Of a DNA stretch of 64,000 nucleotides, positions 40,840 through 48,997 are shown in pieces. This DNA is from UBA6144 sp964399165 (GTDB lineage: Bacteria; Bdellovibrionota; Bacteriovoracia; Bacteriovoracales; Bacteriovoracaceae): positions 124,001-188,000 of the forward strand of contig CAYNPO010000004.1 of assembly GCA_964399165.1 (NCBI GenBank), given 5' to 3'. The notes below the pieces were generated by a model. The model had not been told where the DNA came from. It ran no database searches and saw only the letters and a list, made by a program, of their open reading frames with translations. The translations under genes were made by a program, and so were the position numbers. Within the stretch, counting starts at the first letter, position 1. The number at the start of each line of letters is the position of its first letter.

Positions 40840-41307
40840 GTGACTCATCAATGCGGCCTGTCTATGGATTCGGCTTGGAAGTTTTTAACCGTCATCGTCG
40901 CCGTAGTAGGTGCCTGGATCGCTTACCGACAGCACTTCTTGGCCCGCGAAAAGTTTAAGCTCGACTTGTTTGAAAAGCGTTTCGCGGTTTTCTCTGCCGT
41001 AAGAACATTCCTAAGCCACATCATGTCTGAAGGCAAATTGGATTACGGCTCGCTGGCCACCTTCCGTGGTGCCACCGCCGAAGCCTCTTTTTTGTTCGGA
41101 GATGACATGACTTCCTATATCGGAGAGATCGACACTCGCGCCATGCGCATGAAGAAATTAGCTATCAGCTACAAGGACATGCCTATAGGGGACCAGCGGA
41201 GTCAGCTGGTCGAGGAAGAGAGCCAAGAACTCGTATGGCTTATCGACCAGCTTCCCATGTTAAAAAGTAAGTTTGAACCTTACTTAAAATTTAGGCTCTG
41301 GCATTAG
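40840..41307 (+). CDS. Membrane-anchored protein of unknown function in a low-GC patch
   Basis: The GTG at 40840 is kept because AGGGGG lies just upstream; an ATG at 40864 is possible. One N-terminal membrane helix (about 12-30, FLTVIVAVVGAWIAYRQHF) is followed by a helical cytoplasmic domain of about 110 residues with KFKLDLFEKRFAVFSAVRTF. Anchored helical proteins of this type are often seen as lone accessory genes, but I do not recognise a family. The gene is clearly lower in GC than its neighbours, which suggests transfer. Its TAG overlaps the stop of the desaturase gene (TTAG). Confidence 0.7.
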   Translation: MTHQCGLSMDSAWKFLTVIVAVVGAWIAYRQHFLAREKFKLDLFEKRFAVFSAVRTFLSHIMSEGKLDYGSLATFRGATAEASFLFGDDMTSYIGEIDTRAMRMKKLAISYKDMPIGDQRSQLVEEESQELVWLIDQLPMLKSKFEPYLKFRLWH

Positions 41308-42407
41308 GCGTAGGCGAGCCCGAGTTCCTCGTTGGCGCGCACCGTGCGCTGGAGCTCCTCCACCAGTGCCTTCAGACGGGCGTCGAATTTCACGCGCTGA
41401 CCGTTGAAGCGCACCTTCTGCCCCTGGATGTACGCCGCGACCGCTTCGCGTAGCTCCTGGGCGGAAGTCTGGTACTCCTGCGCGAGCTCCTCGAACTTGT
41501 GCTTGAAGCGATGGTCCTTCTCCATCAGCGCCCGCACCTTGCGGCTCATCTCCTCCTTCAAGGTGACGGTGGTGTAGCTGTGGCGGATGTTGGCCATGCG
41601 CACGCGGGCCAAGGCCCAGATGTAGGCCCAGCCGATGTCGAACTCGTACCAACGGTGGCGGAACGAGCAGGACCGTTGGTGGGCATGGTGGTTGTTGTGA
41701 TCCAGCTCGCCGCAGATGATGAAATTCAGCGGAAAGAGGAAGCCGATGTTGCGGCTGTTGTCCCCGGAGGCGTGGTTACGGTAACCCCAGGTGTGGGCCA
41801 GGGCGTTCACCCCGCCCACGGCGAACAGCGGGGAGACGAGGAAGTTCACGCCCATGAGCACCAGGCCCGCCTTGGGGCCCACGAGCAGAATCAGGAGCAA
41901 AGAAAACAGGAATGGGCCCACGAAGAGGTTCTCGCTGATGTATTTCTCCAGGGCGTTCATCTTGATCGTGCGGCGAATTTTGAGCACGTCGGGGTGAGCC
42001 TTGGCGCGGGTGTAATCGAAGACGCCCAGGAGGAACACGCGCCAGAACCCCTTTTGCACGGGCGAGTGGGGATCCTTCTCGGTGTCCGACCAGGCATGGT
42101 GGTACACGTGGACGGAGACCCAGTCCGCCTTGCTCATGCTGGTGATCCCCCACAGCCAGACCTGCATCGCCATGTCCAAGGCCGGATGGAACTCCACGCC
42201 CTTGTGGGTGTGGGCCCGGTGGAAACACAGGCTCATGGCGGTGATGGTGATGTGGGAAATGACGATGGCGTAAAGGGTGAGCGAGATCCAAGGATGGGAG
42301 GCGAAGAAGCCTCCGATCAGGCCGTCGGAGCCGATGTAGGTTTGCACCACCCAGTCGAGGCCGAGGTAAGAGGCCCCGAAAAACAAGATCATCAGCAGAG
42401 TCGACAT
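41304..42407 (-). CDS. Fatty acid desaturase (acyl-CoA delta-9 type)
   Basis: The ATG at 42407 opens the first membrane helix. The 367-residue protein has the three His boxes of membrane desaturases: HRAHTH, HVYHH and HNNHH, with four predicted helices between them. These bind a diiron centre that puts a double bond into acyl chains at the membrane using oxygen. The C-terminal 90 residues form a charged helical extension (EEMSRKVRALMEKDHRFKHK) that is longer than in many homologues. The gene stands alone. Confidence 0.93.
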   Translation of the reverse strand: MSTLLMILFFGASYLGLDWVVQTYIGSDGLIGGFFASHPWISLTLYAIVISHITITAMSLCFHRAHTHKGVEFHPALDMAMQVWLWGITSMSKADWVSVHVYHHAWSDTEKDPHSPVQKGFWRVFLLGVFDYTRAKAHPDVLKIRRTIKMNALEKYISENLFVGPFLFSLLLILLVGPKAGLVLMGVNFLVSPLFAVGGVNALAHTWGYRNHASGDNSRNIGFLFPLNFIICGELDHNNHHAHQRSCSFRHRWYEFDIGWAYIWALARVRMANIRHSYTTVTLKEEMSRKVRALMEKDHRFKHKFEELAQEYQTSAQELREAVAAYIQGQKVRFNGQRVKFDARLKALVEELQRTVRANEELGLAYA

Positions 42408-42483
42408 GGGGGAACCGTCCTTTTGTCCCTTAGGGGGACTCAACGATTGTCCCACGGGGAAATCCGTCCCGCCACGGGAGAAA

Positions 42484-42894
42484 TCATGCCCACGGAAATT
42501 CGGTGAGTTCATCCTGTCCGGGAGGGAAGGCCGTGCCGTCGGCGGGACCCGGAGCGAGCGAAGTACGCGCCACTTCGTAGCACAGGCCGCAGGCCACGCA
42601 GCGCTGGCGACGCAAAAAAGTCCGCCGGGAGTTGTCGTCCGAGAAGAACGCTCCCGTCGGGCACAGCGCTTCCGCCATCAGCAATTCCTCCCGGGACCCA
42701 GCTGCGGTGGCGGGCACCGGAATGGCGCGGGGGAAGGAGGTGGGGCCTTCACCCGTCAACGGGACGGCGGCGTCCTCGCGCACGCCCAGTTGGCGGGCCA
42801 TGCCACCGCTCACGCGGGCCCATTGGAGCGCCGCCCGTTGGCGCAACCACGCGGCCCACGGAAGGAGTTCGTAGAATTCGCGTTTGAGGATCAT
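42484..42894 (-). CDS. Degenerate ferredoxin subunit of a complex I/hydrogenase-like module
   Basis: The 136-residue protein resembles HycF/NuoI-type subunits but keeps only one [4Fe-4S] site: EALCPTGAF supplies the fourth Cys and CVACGLC the other three, while the first cluster's three Cys are gone. It starts 7 nt after the NuoCD-like gene with GAGGGA before the ATG. In the module it would be the only iron-sulfur carrier left. Confidence 0.75.
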   Translation of the reverse strand: MILKREFYELLPWAAWLRQRAALQWARVSGGMARQLGVREDAAVPLTGEGPTSFPRAIPVPATAAGSREELLMAEALCPTGAFFSDDNSRRTFLRRQRCVACGLCYEVARTSLAPGPADGTAFPPGQDELTEFPWA

Positions 42895-42901
42895 GGTTCC
42901 C

Positions 42902-44479
42902 TCACCTGTCCACCGCGCTGGCGGCTATGTCCAGCGACGTGAGCGCCGGTCCCACCTGGGCGACGGGGCATCCTTGTAAGAATTCGGGCAGCGCTTGGGC
43001 CAGAAGGCCCGCGTTGTGCTTGAGCCGCAGGTGCCCTACTCCGTCAGCGTCCGGGCGCAACTCCAAGTGGATGCCCAATTCCCCGTTGGCACCCTCCAGT
43101 GCGGTCCACTGGGTGCCGCTGGGACGCGAAGCCTGGCGCCACCATTCGCGCCATGTTTCGGCGGGTAGCGTGCCGCGGTTGAGTTCGGCGAGTCCCGCGA
43201 TGTCGGACATCACCGGCCCCAGGGGAAGGTTGTCCAGCACCTGTCCCAAGATGCGGCCGGACTGGTGGATTTCCTCGCACAACACGTGTCCCCGGTCATG
43301 AGCGTCCCCGTACATCCCCACGGGCACGTCGAAGTCGATGTCGGGATAGAAATAAAAAGGGCGGGATTTCCGCAAATCAAAATTCACGCCGGCCGCGCGC
43401 AAGGCGGGGCCCGTGAGGCCCCAGTCAAGCGCGGCCTGGGACGAAAGGCCCGCCACCCGGAGGCGGCGCTGGCAGAGCGGGTTGCGTAAGACCAGCCGCT
43501 GGTACAAGACCACGCCCTCGCGCACGCCCGCGAGGGTTCCCGCGCACTCCTGGACCCAACCTGGAGGCAAGTCGTGGGGTAACCCGCCGAAGAGCGCCAC
43601 CCCGGTGCCCATCCGCGAGCCGCCGTAGAGGGAGAAGAGCGAGCGCAGCCGTTCCATGGCCTCGCGGCACACTTGCATGCCCTCGTCCTGTCCCAAATCC
43701 GCCGCCAGCCTCCCCAGCACCGCGAAGTGGTGGTGGCAGCGGGCGAGTTCCATGAAGAGCATCCGCACGGCCTGGGCGCGCTCGGGCACACGCCAGAGGA
43801 AAAAGTCCTCCACCGTCTTGGCCCAGGCCACGCCAGTCAAGGCGGCGGCTTCGGGACACAGCCCGTCCAATAAAGGCCGCACCCGCGCGAGGGCCCGCCC
43901 CTGGGCCTCCTCGCTCCGCCCGCGGCGCCAATACCCCGTCTGATACCAGCTTCGGCGAACCCGCCCTTCCTCGACCTCAACCACCAGCTCCCCCTGCCCA
44001 CGGGTGACGGGATGGAGCAGGTCAAAGAGGTACCACTGGCGCAACTCCTCGGGATAGGGCGCCTCGCTCAAATTAGGGTTGCTCGGCAAAGGCGGGAAAG
44101 CCAGAGGGGTGACTTCTAAGCGCTGACCCTCCATGGCGGACACCACCTCCGCCTGCGCGCGGCCCGAAGAGGGGAACACGTCGCCCACCTCCGGCAGCCG
44201 TTCGCCCGGTCCCAGGCGCACGTGGACCTGCAGGCGCTGGTGATTCTCGAGCTGGTAAAGGTGGTAGGTCACGCGCCACCCGCCCTCCGCGAGTGGCACC
44301 GTCGCCACGTCGTTAAGGAGCAGATAGCCCAGGTCCCGTTTGGCGAGCTTCAATACCTGCCGCAGCTCAGAGGTCCGGGCGCGCACATGATGGTGGTCGT
44401 GCTCGGCATGATAGTCGACGGGCCCAAAAAGGCCCGCATAGAGTTCCTTGAGGCCCCGGAAGGTCTCCCAGTCAAACAT
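42902..44479 (-). CDS. NuoCD/HycE-like fused subunit without a full NiFe site
   Basis: The first 130 residues are NuoC-like (RVTYHLYQLENHQRLQVHVR, then a VFPSSGRAQAEV region) and the rest NuoD-like: HPVTRGQGELVVEVEEG, GVNFDLRKSRPFYFYPDIDF, VPVGMYGDAHDRGH and a C-terminal SLDIAASAVDR. Hydrogenases need CxxC pairs near each end; here the first is reduced to one Cys (DGLCPE) and the last is DIAAS, so no NiFe can bind. It fits the Ehr (energy-converting hydrogenase-related) group or a complex I derivative. It overlaps the NuoB-like gene by 8 nt. Confidence 0.8.
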   Translation of the reverse strand: MFDWETFRGLKELYAGLFGPVDYHAEHDHHHVRARTSELRQVLKLAKRDLGYLLLNDVATVPLAEGGWRVTYHLYQLENHQRLQVHVRLGPGERLPEVGDVFPSSGRAQAEVVSAMEGQRLEVTPLAFPPLPSNPNLSEAPYPEELRQWYLFDLLHPVTRGQGELVVEVEEGRVRRSWYQTGYWRRGRSEEAQGRALARVRPLLDGLCPEAAALTGVAWAKTVEDFFLWRVPERAQAVRMLFMELARCHHHFAVLGRLAADLGQDEGMQVCREAMERLRSLFSLYGGSRMGTGVALFGGLPHDLPPGWVQECAGTLAGVREGVVLYQRLVLRNPLCQRRLRVAGLSSQAALDWGLTGPALRAAGVNFDLRKSRPFYFYPDIDFDVPVGMYGDAHDRGHVLCEEIHQSGRILGQVLDNLPLGPVMSDIAGLAELNRGTLPAETWREWWRQASRPSGTQWTALEGANGELGIHLELRPDADGVGHLRLKHNAGLLAQALPEFLQGCPVAQVGPALTSLDIAASAVDR

Positions 44480-44891
44480 GCGCGGCCTCCCCGAACAGCC
44501 CCAGCACCGCTTCCTTAAGCGCGCGAGGCGTGGGCGGCTCCCCGGGCACCACCAGGTCCACCTTCACGCGCGAAAGGCCTTCCGGACCGAGGAGGAAACC
44601 ATCGCGCACCGGGGCCTCGGGCCCCACCACCACGACCTTGGCGTGGGGAGCGCGGGCCGAGTACCAGCGCAAGAAGAATGGCCAGTTGGCGGTGGTGAAA
44701 GGACCGTGCAGGGCCAGCAGGTCGGCCCCCGCTGGCCCAGGCATCGTGCGCACCCAAACGCCGCCGCGGCGGCGCCAAGGGGACGCGGTCAGGCTCTCCC
44801 ATTCCAGGACGGAGAGCCCTTCGCCAAACACGGCCACTCCGACCATGCGGCGGGTGGACCAGCGTTGTATGCGTGTCGCTTGGGCAGGCAA
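44472..44891 (-). CDS. NuoB-like subunit lacking all cysteines
   Basis: The start is TTG at 44891, set by AGGAGG 5 nt upstream. The 139-residue protein follows the NuoB pattern (LLALHGPFTTANWPFF, VVVVGPEAPVRDGFLLGP, VDLVVPGEPPTPRALKEAVL), but every cluster Cys is replaced: the CG-C and GCPP motifs read VGPE and GEPP, and the protein contains no Cys at all. It therefore cannot hold the N2-type [4Fe-4S] cluster. It overlaps the NuoCD-like gene and lies 9 nt after the lipoprotein gene. Confidence 0.75.
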   Translation of the reverse strand: MPAQATRIQRWSTRRMVGVAVFGEGLSVLEWESLTASPWRRRGGVWVRTMPGPAGADLLALHGPFTTANWPFFLRWYSARAPHAKVVVVGPEAPVRDGFLLGPEGLSRVKVDLVVPGEPPTPRALKEAVLGLFGEAAHV

Positions 44892-44900
44892 ACGGTCCTC

Positions 44901-46373
44901 CTAAGGAACGTATTCGGTGGCGCCTTCCGCTTCGCGGCGGTGGCGTGGGGCCCAGGGTTCTCCCTCGGGCTGCCACGCCCAGCCGGCGCGGGCCTCCCGG
45001 TTGAGATCGCCGACGCAGGCGAAGAGGCGCTCAGGAAAGGGCACCCATCCGTAGACCTTGGAACGGGAACCGAGGGCACCGGCGTCCCAGTCCACGAAAC
45101 GCCAGCGCACACCTTGCAGTCCGGTCAGCACGCGCAGGAAAGCAGGGATCTGGGAAATTCCCTGGTCCAGCCGCGCGGTGGAGCAGGAGGAGGTCGACTT
45201 GAGGGCACGCATGGATTCTTCCGCGCTCCTGCGGGTCTCCGACCACCTTCCCGCGCCGCAGTCATAAACCCAGCCCTCCCGGTGAAGGCGCGCGTACATG
45301 GAGATCCAGGTGTTGAACCAAAAGCGCGCGGCATCGCCGTTCGGGTTGCCGGGGATCACCGTCCGAGCGCAGGTGGCGTACTCATCAGCATGGCGGGCAA
45401 AGAAACCACCGAGTCGCTGGTTAAAGGTCACCGGGCGGCCTTTCTTCTTCATCTCTTCCCGGTACTGGAGGCGCCGCTTGGCGTCCGCGGGAGTTTTCAC
45501 TTCTTGCTCCAACACGGTCGGACGCCCGGCCTCGTTCCACAGGAGCCCTTGCAGCCGGGTGCAGGCCCGGTGGAGTTTGGTCAGCTCGCCGGAGGTGAGC
45601 ACCACCGAGTGGCGCCGCAGGAAGGCCACGGTTTCCCGCCGGCCCAGGGGTTGCCCCAAGCGCACGGCCGGTGATCCTTCCTCGCCGGTGGGATTGCGGC
45701 CTTCGGCGTTTTCTAGGTGGCCCCGTACGCGGTTCCAGTCCACGCGCTTGAGCAGCCCATCCATGCCGTCGACGTCTTGGAAGCGCTGATCCCGAGTGTC
45801 CACCGCCACCAGGAGGAGCCTGCCACGCCAGGCGTCCGCGGATCCGCAGAGACCCACTGGGCATAGTTGCTCCACCACTCCGCCCACCAACCGCACGCGG
45901 TGGAGGACCGGGGAACGGGCGTCGTAGCGGGTCTCGCCACCGAAAACGATGATGCGCTGGGGTTGGTTGAGTTGGTCCAGATGACGTGGCACCACACCCA
46001 GGGTGTAGGGGGCCGCGGCCGGGATGTCACCGCGCTCACCCCACACGTCTTTCTGGGGACAGCTTTGGTGCGAGAACACACGCTGGCCGCTAGGCACGTC
46101 CAGCACGTAAGCGTTGGTCTGGCCCGCCACCGCCATGGGCAGGAAGTTCACCAGGCCCCGGCGCGCGTTGAAATCGGCGGATGGGTCATAGAAGAAATGG
46201 GGCTGGACCTGCCCACTCCACGTGACCAAGCTGAGCGACTGGCCCCAAGTGTACCAAACGGGCTCCACCCGCGAGAGCAGTTCCGCCTCATCCGGACGGG
46301 CAGGCTTGCCTGGAGCGCAGCCAGCCGCCACAACCAGCATTCCCAGAGAGAAAAATTGACAAAAACGCCGCAT
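44901..46373 (-). CDS. Lipoprotein of unknown function heading the complex I-like operon
   Basis: The ATG at 46373 starts a lipoprotein signal (MRRFCQFFSLGMLVVAAGC). The 490-residue mature protein has about ten Cys in loosely spaced pairs (VEQLCPVGLCG, YATCARTVIPG) and a His/Trp-rich centre; no domain is recognised. It ends 9 nt before the TTG start of the NuoB-like gene and its stop overlaps that gene's ribosome site, so it is almost certainly in the same operon. It could be a periplasmic partner of the degenerate complex. Confidence 0.75.
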   Translation of the reverse strand: MRRFCQFFSLGMLVVAAGCAPGKPARPDEAELLSRVEPVWYTWGQSLSLVTWSGQVQPHFFYDPSADFNARRGLVNFLPMAVAGQTNAYVLDVPSGQRVFSHQSCPQKDVWGERGDIPAAAPYTLGVVPRHLDQLNQPQRIIVFGGETRYDARSPVLHRVRLVGGVVEQLCPVGLCGSADAWRGRLLLVAVDTRDQRFQDVDGMDGLLKRVDWNRVRGHLENAEGRNPTGEEGSPAVRLGQPLGRRETVAFLRRHSVVLTSGELTKLHRACTRLQGLLWNEAGRPTVLEQEVKTPADAKRRLQYREEMKKKGRPVTFNQRLGGFFARHADEYATCARTVIPGNPNGDAARFWFNTWISMYARLHREGWVYDCGAGRWSETRRSAEESMRALKSTSSCSTARLDQGISQIPAFLRVLTGLQGVRWRFVDWDAGALGSRSKVYGWVPFPERLFACVGDLNREARAGWAWQPEGEPWAPRHRREAEGATEYVP

Positions 46374-46400
46374 CAAGCCCACGATTGTTTAACGCTCAGC

Positions 46401-46488
46401 GCCCGAGTGGTGGAATGGTAGACACAAGGGATTTAAAATCCCTCGGACTTCACCGTCCGTACGAGTTCGAGTCTCGTCTTGGGCACCA
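46401..46488 (+). tRNA. tRNA-Leu (UAA)
   Basis: The acceptor arms GCCCGAG and CTTGGGC, D arm, anticodon stem AGGGA/TCCCT with a TTTAAAA loop (anticodon TAA), a long variable arm (CGGACTTCACCGTCCG) typical of class II tRNA-Leu, and the T arm ACGAG-TTCGAGT-CTCGT are all present. The CCA is encoded. It reads UUA and perhaps UUG codons. No integrase gene is next to it. Confidence 0.97.
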
Positions 46489-46557
46489 ATACTTCAATGA
46501 TAGCAACCCACCCACGGAAACGGACCAAAAATCCTGCGGGCGCCGCGCTGCGCACCT

Positions 46558-47448
46558 TCACAGAAGTCGCAGCGGCTTCTCCATCAAGGGTGAACGCCAT
46601 CCCGCTTCAAGTCGGTGGTTGAAGAGTTCCACCAGGTGCTGGCACATTTCGGGACAGAGGATGTCGTCGGGCTGATGGGCGAAGAAGAAAACGCGCTTCA
46701 GGCCCTGCCACCGTGCCAATCTCTCCGCCCACGTCTGCGCGCGGGAAAAATCACTGGGGTGCAATTCGTTGCCCACGAAACGAACCAACGTGAAAGGTGC
46801 GCTCAGTGACGAGTGGAGAACATCCCTCCTCCCCGCCACGTCCGTTATCACCAAACCGATGTTCTTTTTCCGCAAGTACTCAACCAACGCGGGCAACACG
46901 CGTCCCTCAGAAAACCATGTGGAGTGACGCAACTCCACCGCTAAGGGAAGCTCGGAGGGCCAGGCTTCGAGGAACCGGTGCAAGAGGGCGCGCTGGCCAT
47001 AGTCGAAGTGGGGCGGCAGCTGGATCCAACTGGCGCCCAGCTGCTCGCCGAAGGACTCCAGCGCCTCCTGCCAAAGCCTCAGCTGGGTTTTATCGGCCAA
47101 ACCGTAAGCACGGTGGGAAATGTTCTGGGGGAACTTGGGACAGAAAAGAAACGACGGCGGGACTTGGTCGAGCCATGCCCGAACTTGCGCGTGGCCGGGA
47201 ATCCGATAATGGGTGGTATTGAGCTCAATGGTGGTGAAGACGCGTCCATAATGGGACAAGAAATCCGTGGGCCGGGTCCCTTCAGGATAGACTTTGCCGA
47301 GCCAAGACCGGGCCCCCCAAGATGGTGTGCCCAAGTAAAACCGTGTGCGCACGCCCGGGACCTGGGATAGCCAAGGATGGTTAGTGGGATCGTCAGGCGG
47401 AAATGCCCACTCCATGCCGTCGACTGACTCGAGTTTTCCGAAGTCCAC
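46558..47448 (-). CDS. DUF72 (YecE-like) family protein
   Basis: A 296-residue TIM-barrel protein with the DUF72 pattern: YLGTPSWGARSWLGKVYPEG near the N-terminus, VFTTIELNTTHYRIP, FCPKFPQNISH, and LAVELRHSTWF. The start is GTG at 47448; an ATG at 47415 is also possible. The family has no agreed biochemical function. It is divergent from the sensor-kinase-like gene. Confidence 0.9.
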   Translation of the reverse strand: MDFGKLESVDGMEWAFPPDDPTNHPWLSQVPGVRTRFYLGTPSWGARSWLGKVYPEGTRPTDFLSHYGRVFTTIELNTTHYRIPGHAQVRAWLDQVPPSFLFCPKFPQNISHRAYGLADKTQLRLWQEALESFGEQLGASWIQLPPHFDYGQRALLHRFLEAWPSELPLAVELRHSTWFSEGRVLPALVEYLRKKNIGLVITDVAGRRDVLHSSLSAPFTLVRFVGNELHPSDFSRAQTWAERLARWQGLKRVFFFAHQPDDILCPEMCQHLVELFNHRLEAGWRSPLMEKPLRLL

Positions 47449-47544
47449 AACTTAAGATAACCAAAAACTGGAAAATGCGTAAACGGCCCTGGCGCTCTCT
47501 CACGGCTCTTCACGGAAGAGACCGGAAGATGTCAAACTTCTTGG

Positions 47545-48993
47545 ATGTCATTTCCTGCCGACAAATTGCGACCCTCCTTTGTCTTCGTCTTCGCTTTCGC
47601 CCTGATGGGAGGAGGGTTGAAGTTCTATTATGACCGGGAGTTCAAGCGCCATGCCGATTTTCTTAAATCGGAAGGACGCCTGCTGCGGAGTTTGGTGCAA
47701 GACCGCCTGCGCCTACATGAACGGAGTGCCGTCGCCTTGGCCAATCTGGCCGAGGAACTGCTGGAGCGGGGGGATGTTTCGCCTGCCATGTTTTCCGCGC
47801 TAGGCGACATGGCAGTCCTCAGCCTGCCCGAGGTCCTTGGGGTGAACATGGTGGATCCAGAGGGACGCATCGTACGTGTGCACCCGTTGCGGGAAAACCA
47901 TGCAGCCTTGGGAAAAACCAGCCAAAACTTTTCATCCTTGAAGGAGGCCCGGGAGCGCGGCACGAGGGTCTGGCTCAGTTCTCCTTTCCGCTTTTTCCAG
48001 GGGGGGGAGGGATCGGCATACTATGTATCTCTTCGGCGCCACGGCCGGCATTTCGGCTGGCTGGGGGTGCCCATGCACCAGGACAAATTCTTCGAAGCCT
48101 TCCCGATCAACGGCTCCATGGGCAACTTCCACGTGCGGGTCACTGCCCTCTCCGACGGGACCGTGCATTTCTCGACGACCCCCGCCCCCCCCGATAAGGG
48201 GCAACCAGGCCTCGCCCATCGCCGCTTCGAGGTCATGGGCCGCTCCCTCCGGGTGAGTACCTGGCCCCGAGACCCGGGACTCGCCAACTCACAACTCCCG
48301 TTACTCCTCGTGCTCGCCCTGCTCGGCGCCTCGCTGGCCGCGGCCGCGTGGTGGTTCTTCCAGCAGCGGCTCCAGGCCGTGCGGAAACTCGCGGATCTGA
48401 ACCAACTGCTGCGCCTCACTCTCCATGACACCGCCAACAGCTTGGCGGTGGTCCAGGCCTACCTCGACTTGCAACGAGACAACCCCCAGCTCATCGCACC
48501 CGAGAAGATCACGCCCCATGTGGCCTACGTGGTGGACCTCCTCCAGCAGATCAAGCTGGTCCACCGCCTCTCCGATCGGGGCCCCGTATGGCGACAAGAA
48601 CGCCAGCCGCTTCTCCCCCTTTTCCTGGCGATGACGGAGCTGTTCGTCGATCGGCTAGAAGACAAGAAGCTTAACCTGGATTACGACCCCGAGCAGCTGG
48701 CGGGAAATTCCCCCTCGCTTAACGGCAGCTTGTTCGCCCACAGCGTGATTGGCAACTTGCTGCGCACGGCGATCAAGTCGGCCCCGCGGGACTCCACCAT
48801 CCATGTGGGCATCGTCAAGGAACCTGGCATTCTTGAGTTGAGCTTCCGCCACGCCGCCCCTCCCCCTCCCGAAGAAGGCCAGGATTTCGGCTTCCAGATC
48901 GCGCGCAAGGTCGTGGAGCTGCATGGGGGGACGCTCCAGCGCGGACGCACCCCCGAGGGAGGGACTCTGGTGCGGGTGCGGGTCCCCGCCTGA
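47545..48993 (+). CDS. Degenerate membrane sensor histidine kinase-like protein
   Basis: A 482-residue protein: an N-terminal helix (about 10-25), a periplasmic sensor region of about 210 residues (Cache/CHASE-like in size), a second helix (about 252-272), then a HisKA-like helix with His294 in LRLTLHDTANSLAVVQ, and a GHKL remnant (SVIGNLLRTAIKSAP, DFGFQIARKVVELHGG). The G1 box (DxGxG) is missing and the N box lacks its usual Asn-rich core, so ATP binding is doubtful. It may be a pseudokinase that accepts a phosphate or signals by contact. No response regulator is adjacent. Confidence 0.78.
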   Translation: MSFPADKLRPSFVFVFAFALMGGGLKFYYDREFKRHADFLKSEGRLLRSLVQDRLRLHERSAVALANLAEELLERGDVSPAMFSALGDMAVLSLPEVLGVNMVDPEGRIVRVHPLRENHAALGKTSQNFSSLKEARERGTRVWLSSPFRFFQGGEGSAYYVSLRRHGRHFGWLGVPMHQDKFFEAFPINGSMGNFHVRVTALSDGTVHFSTTPAPPDKGQPGLAHRRFEVMGRSLRVSTWPRDPGLANSQLPLLLVLALLGASLAAAAWWFFQQRLQAVRKLADLNQLLRLTLHDTANSLAVVQAYLDLQRDNPQLIAPEKITPHVAYVVDLLQQIKLVHRLSDRGPVWRQERQPLLPLFLAMTELFVDRLEDKKLNLDYDPEQLAGNSPSLNGSLFAHSVIGNLLRTAIKSAPRDSTIHVGIVKEPGILELSFRHAAPPPPEEGQDFGFQIARKVVELHGGTLQRGRTPEGGTLVRVRVPA

Positions 48994-48997
48994 GCGC

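Noticed and set aside
42902..44479. Functional NiFe hydrogenase large subunit
   Set aside because: Three of four NiFe-binding Cys are missing and the C-terminus reads DIAASAVDR.
46401..46488. Integration site of a mobile element at tRNA-Leu
   Set aside because: No integrase, repeat of the tRNA end or composition change follows it.
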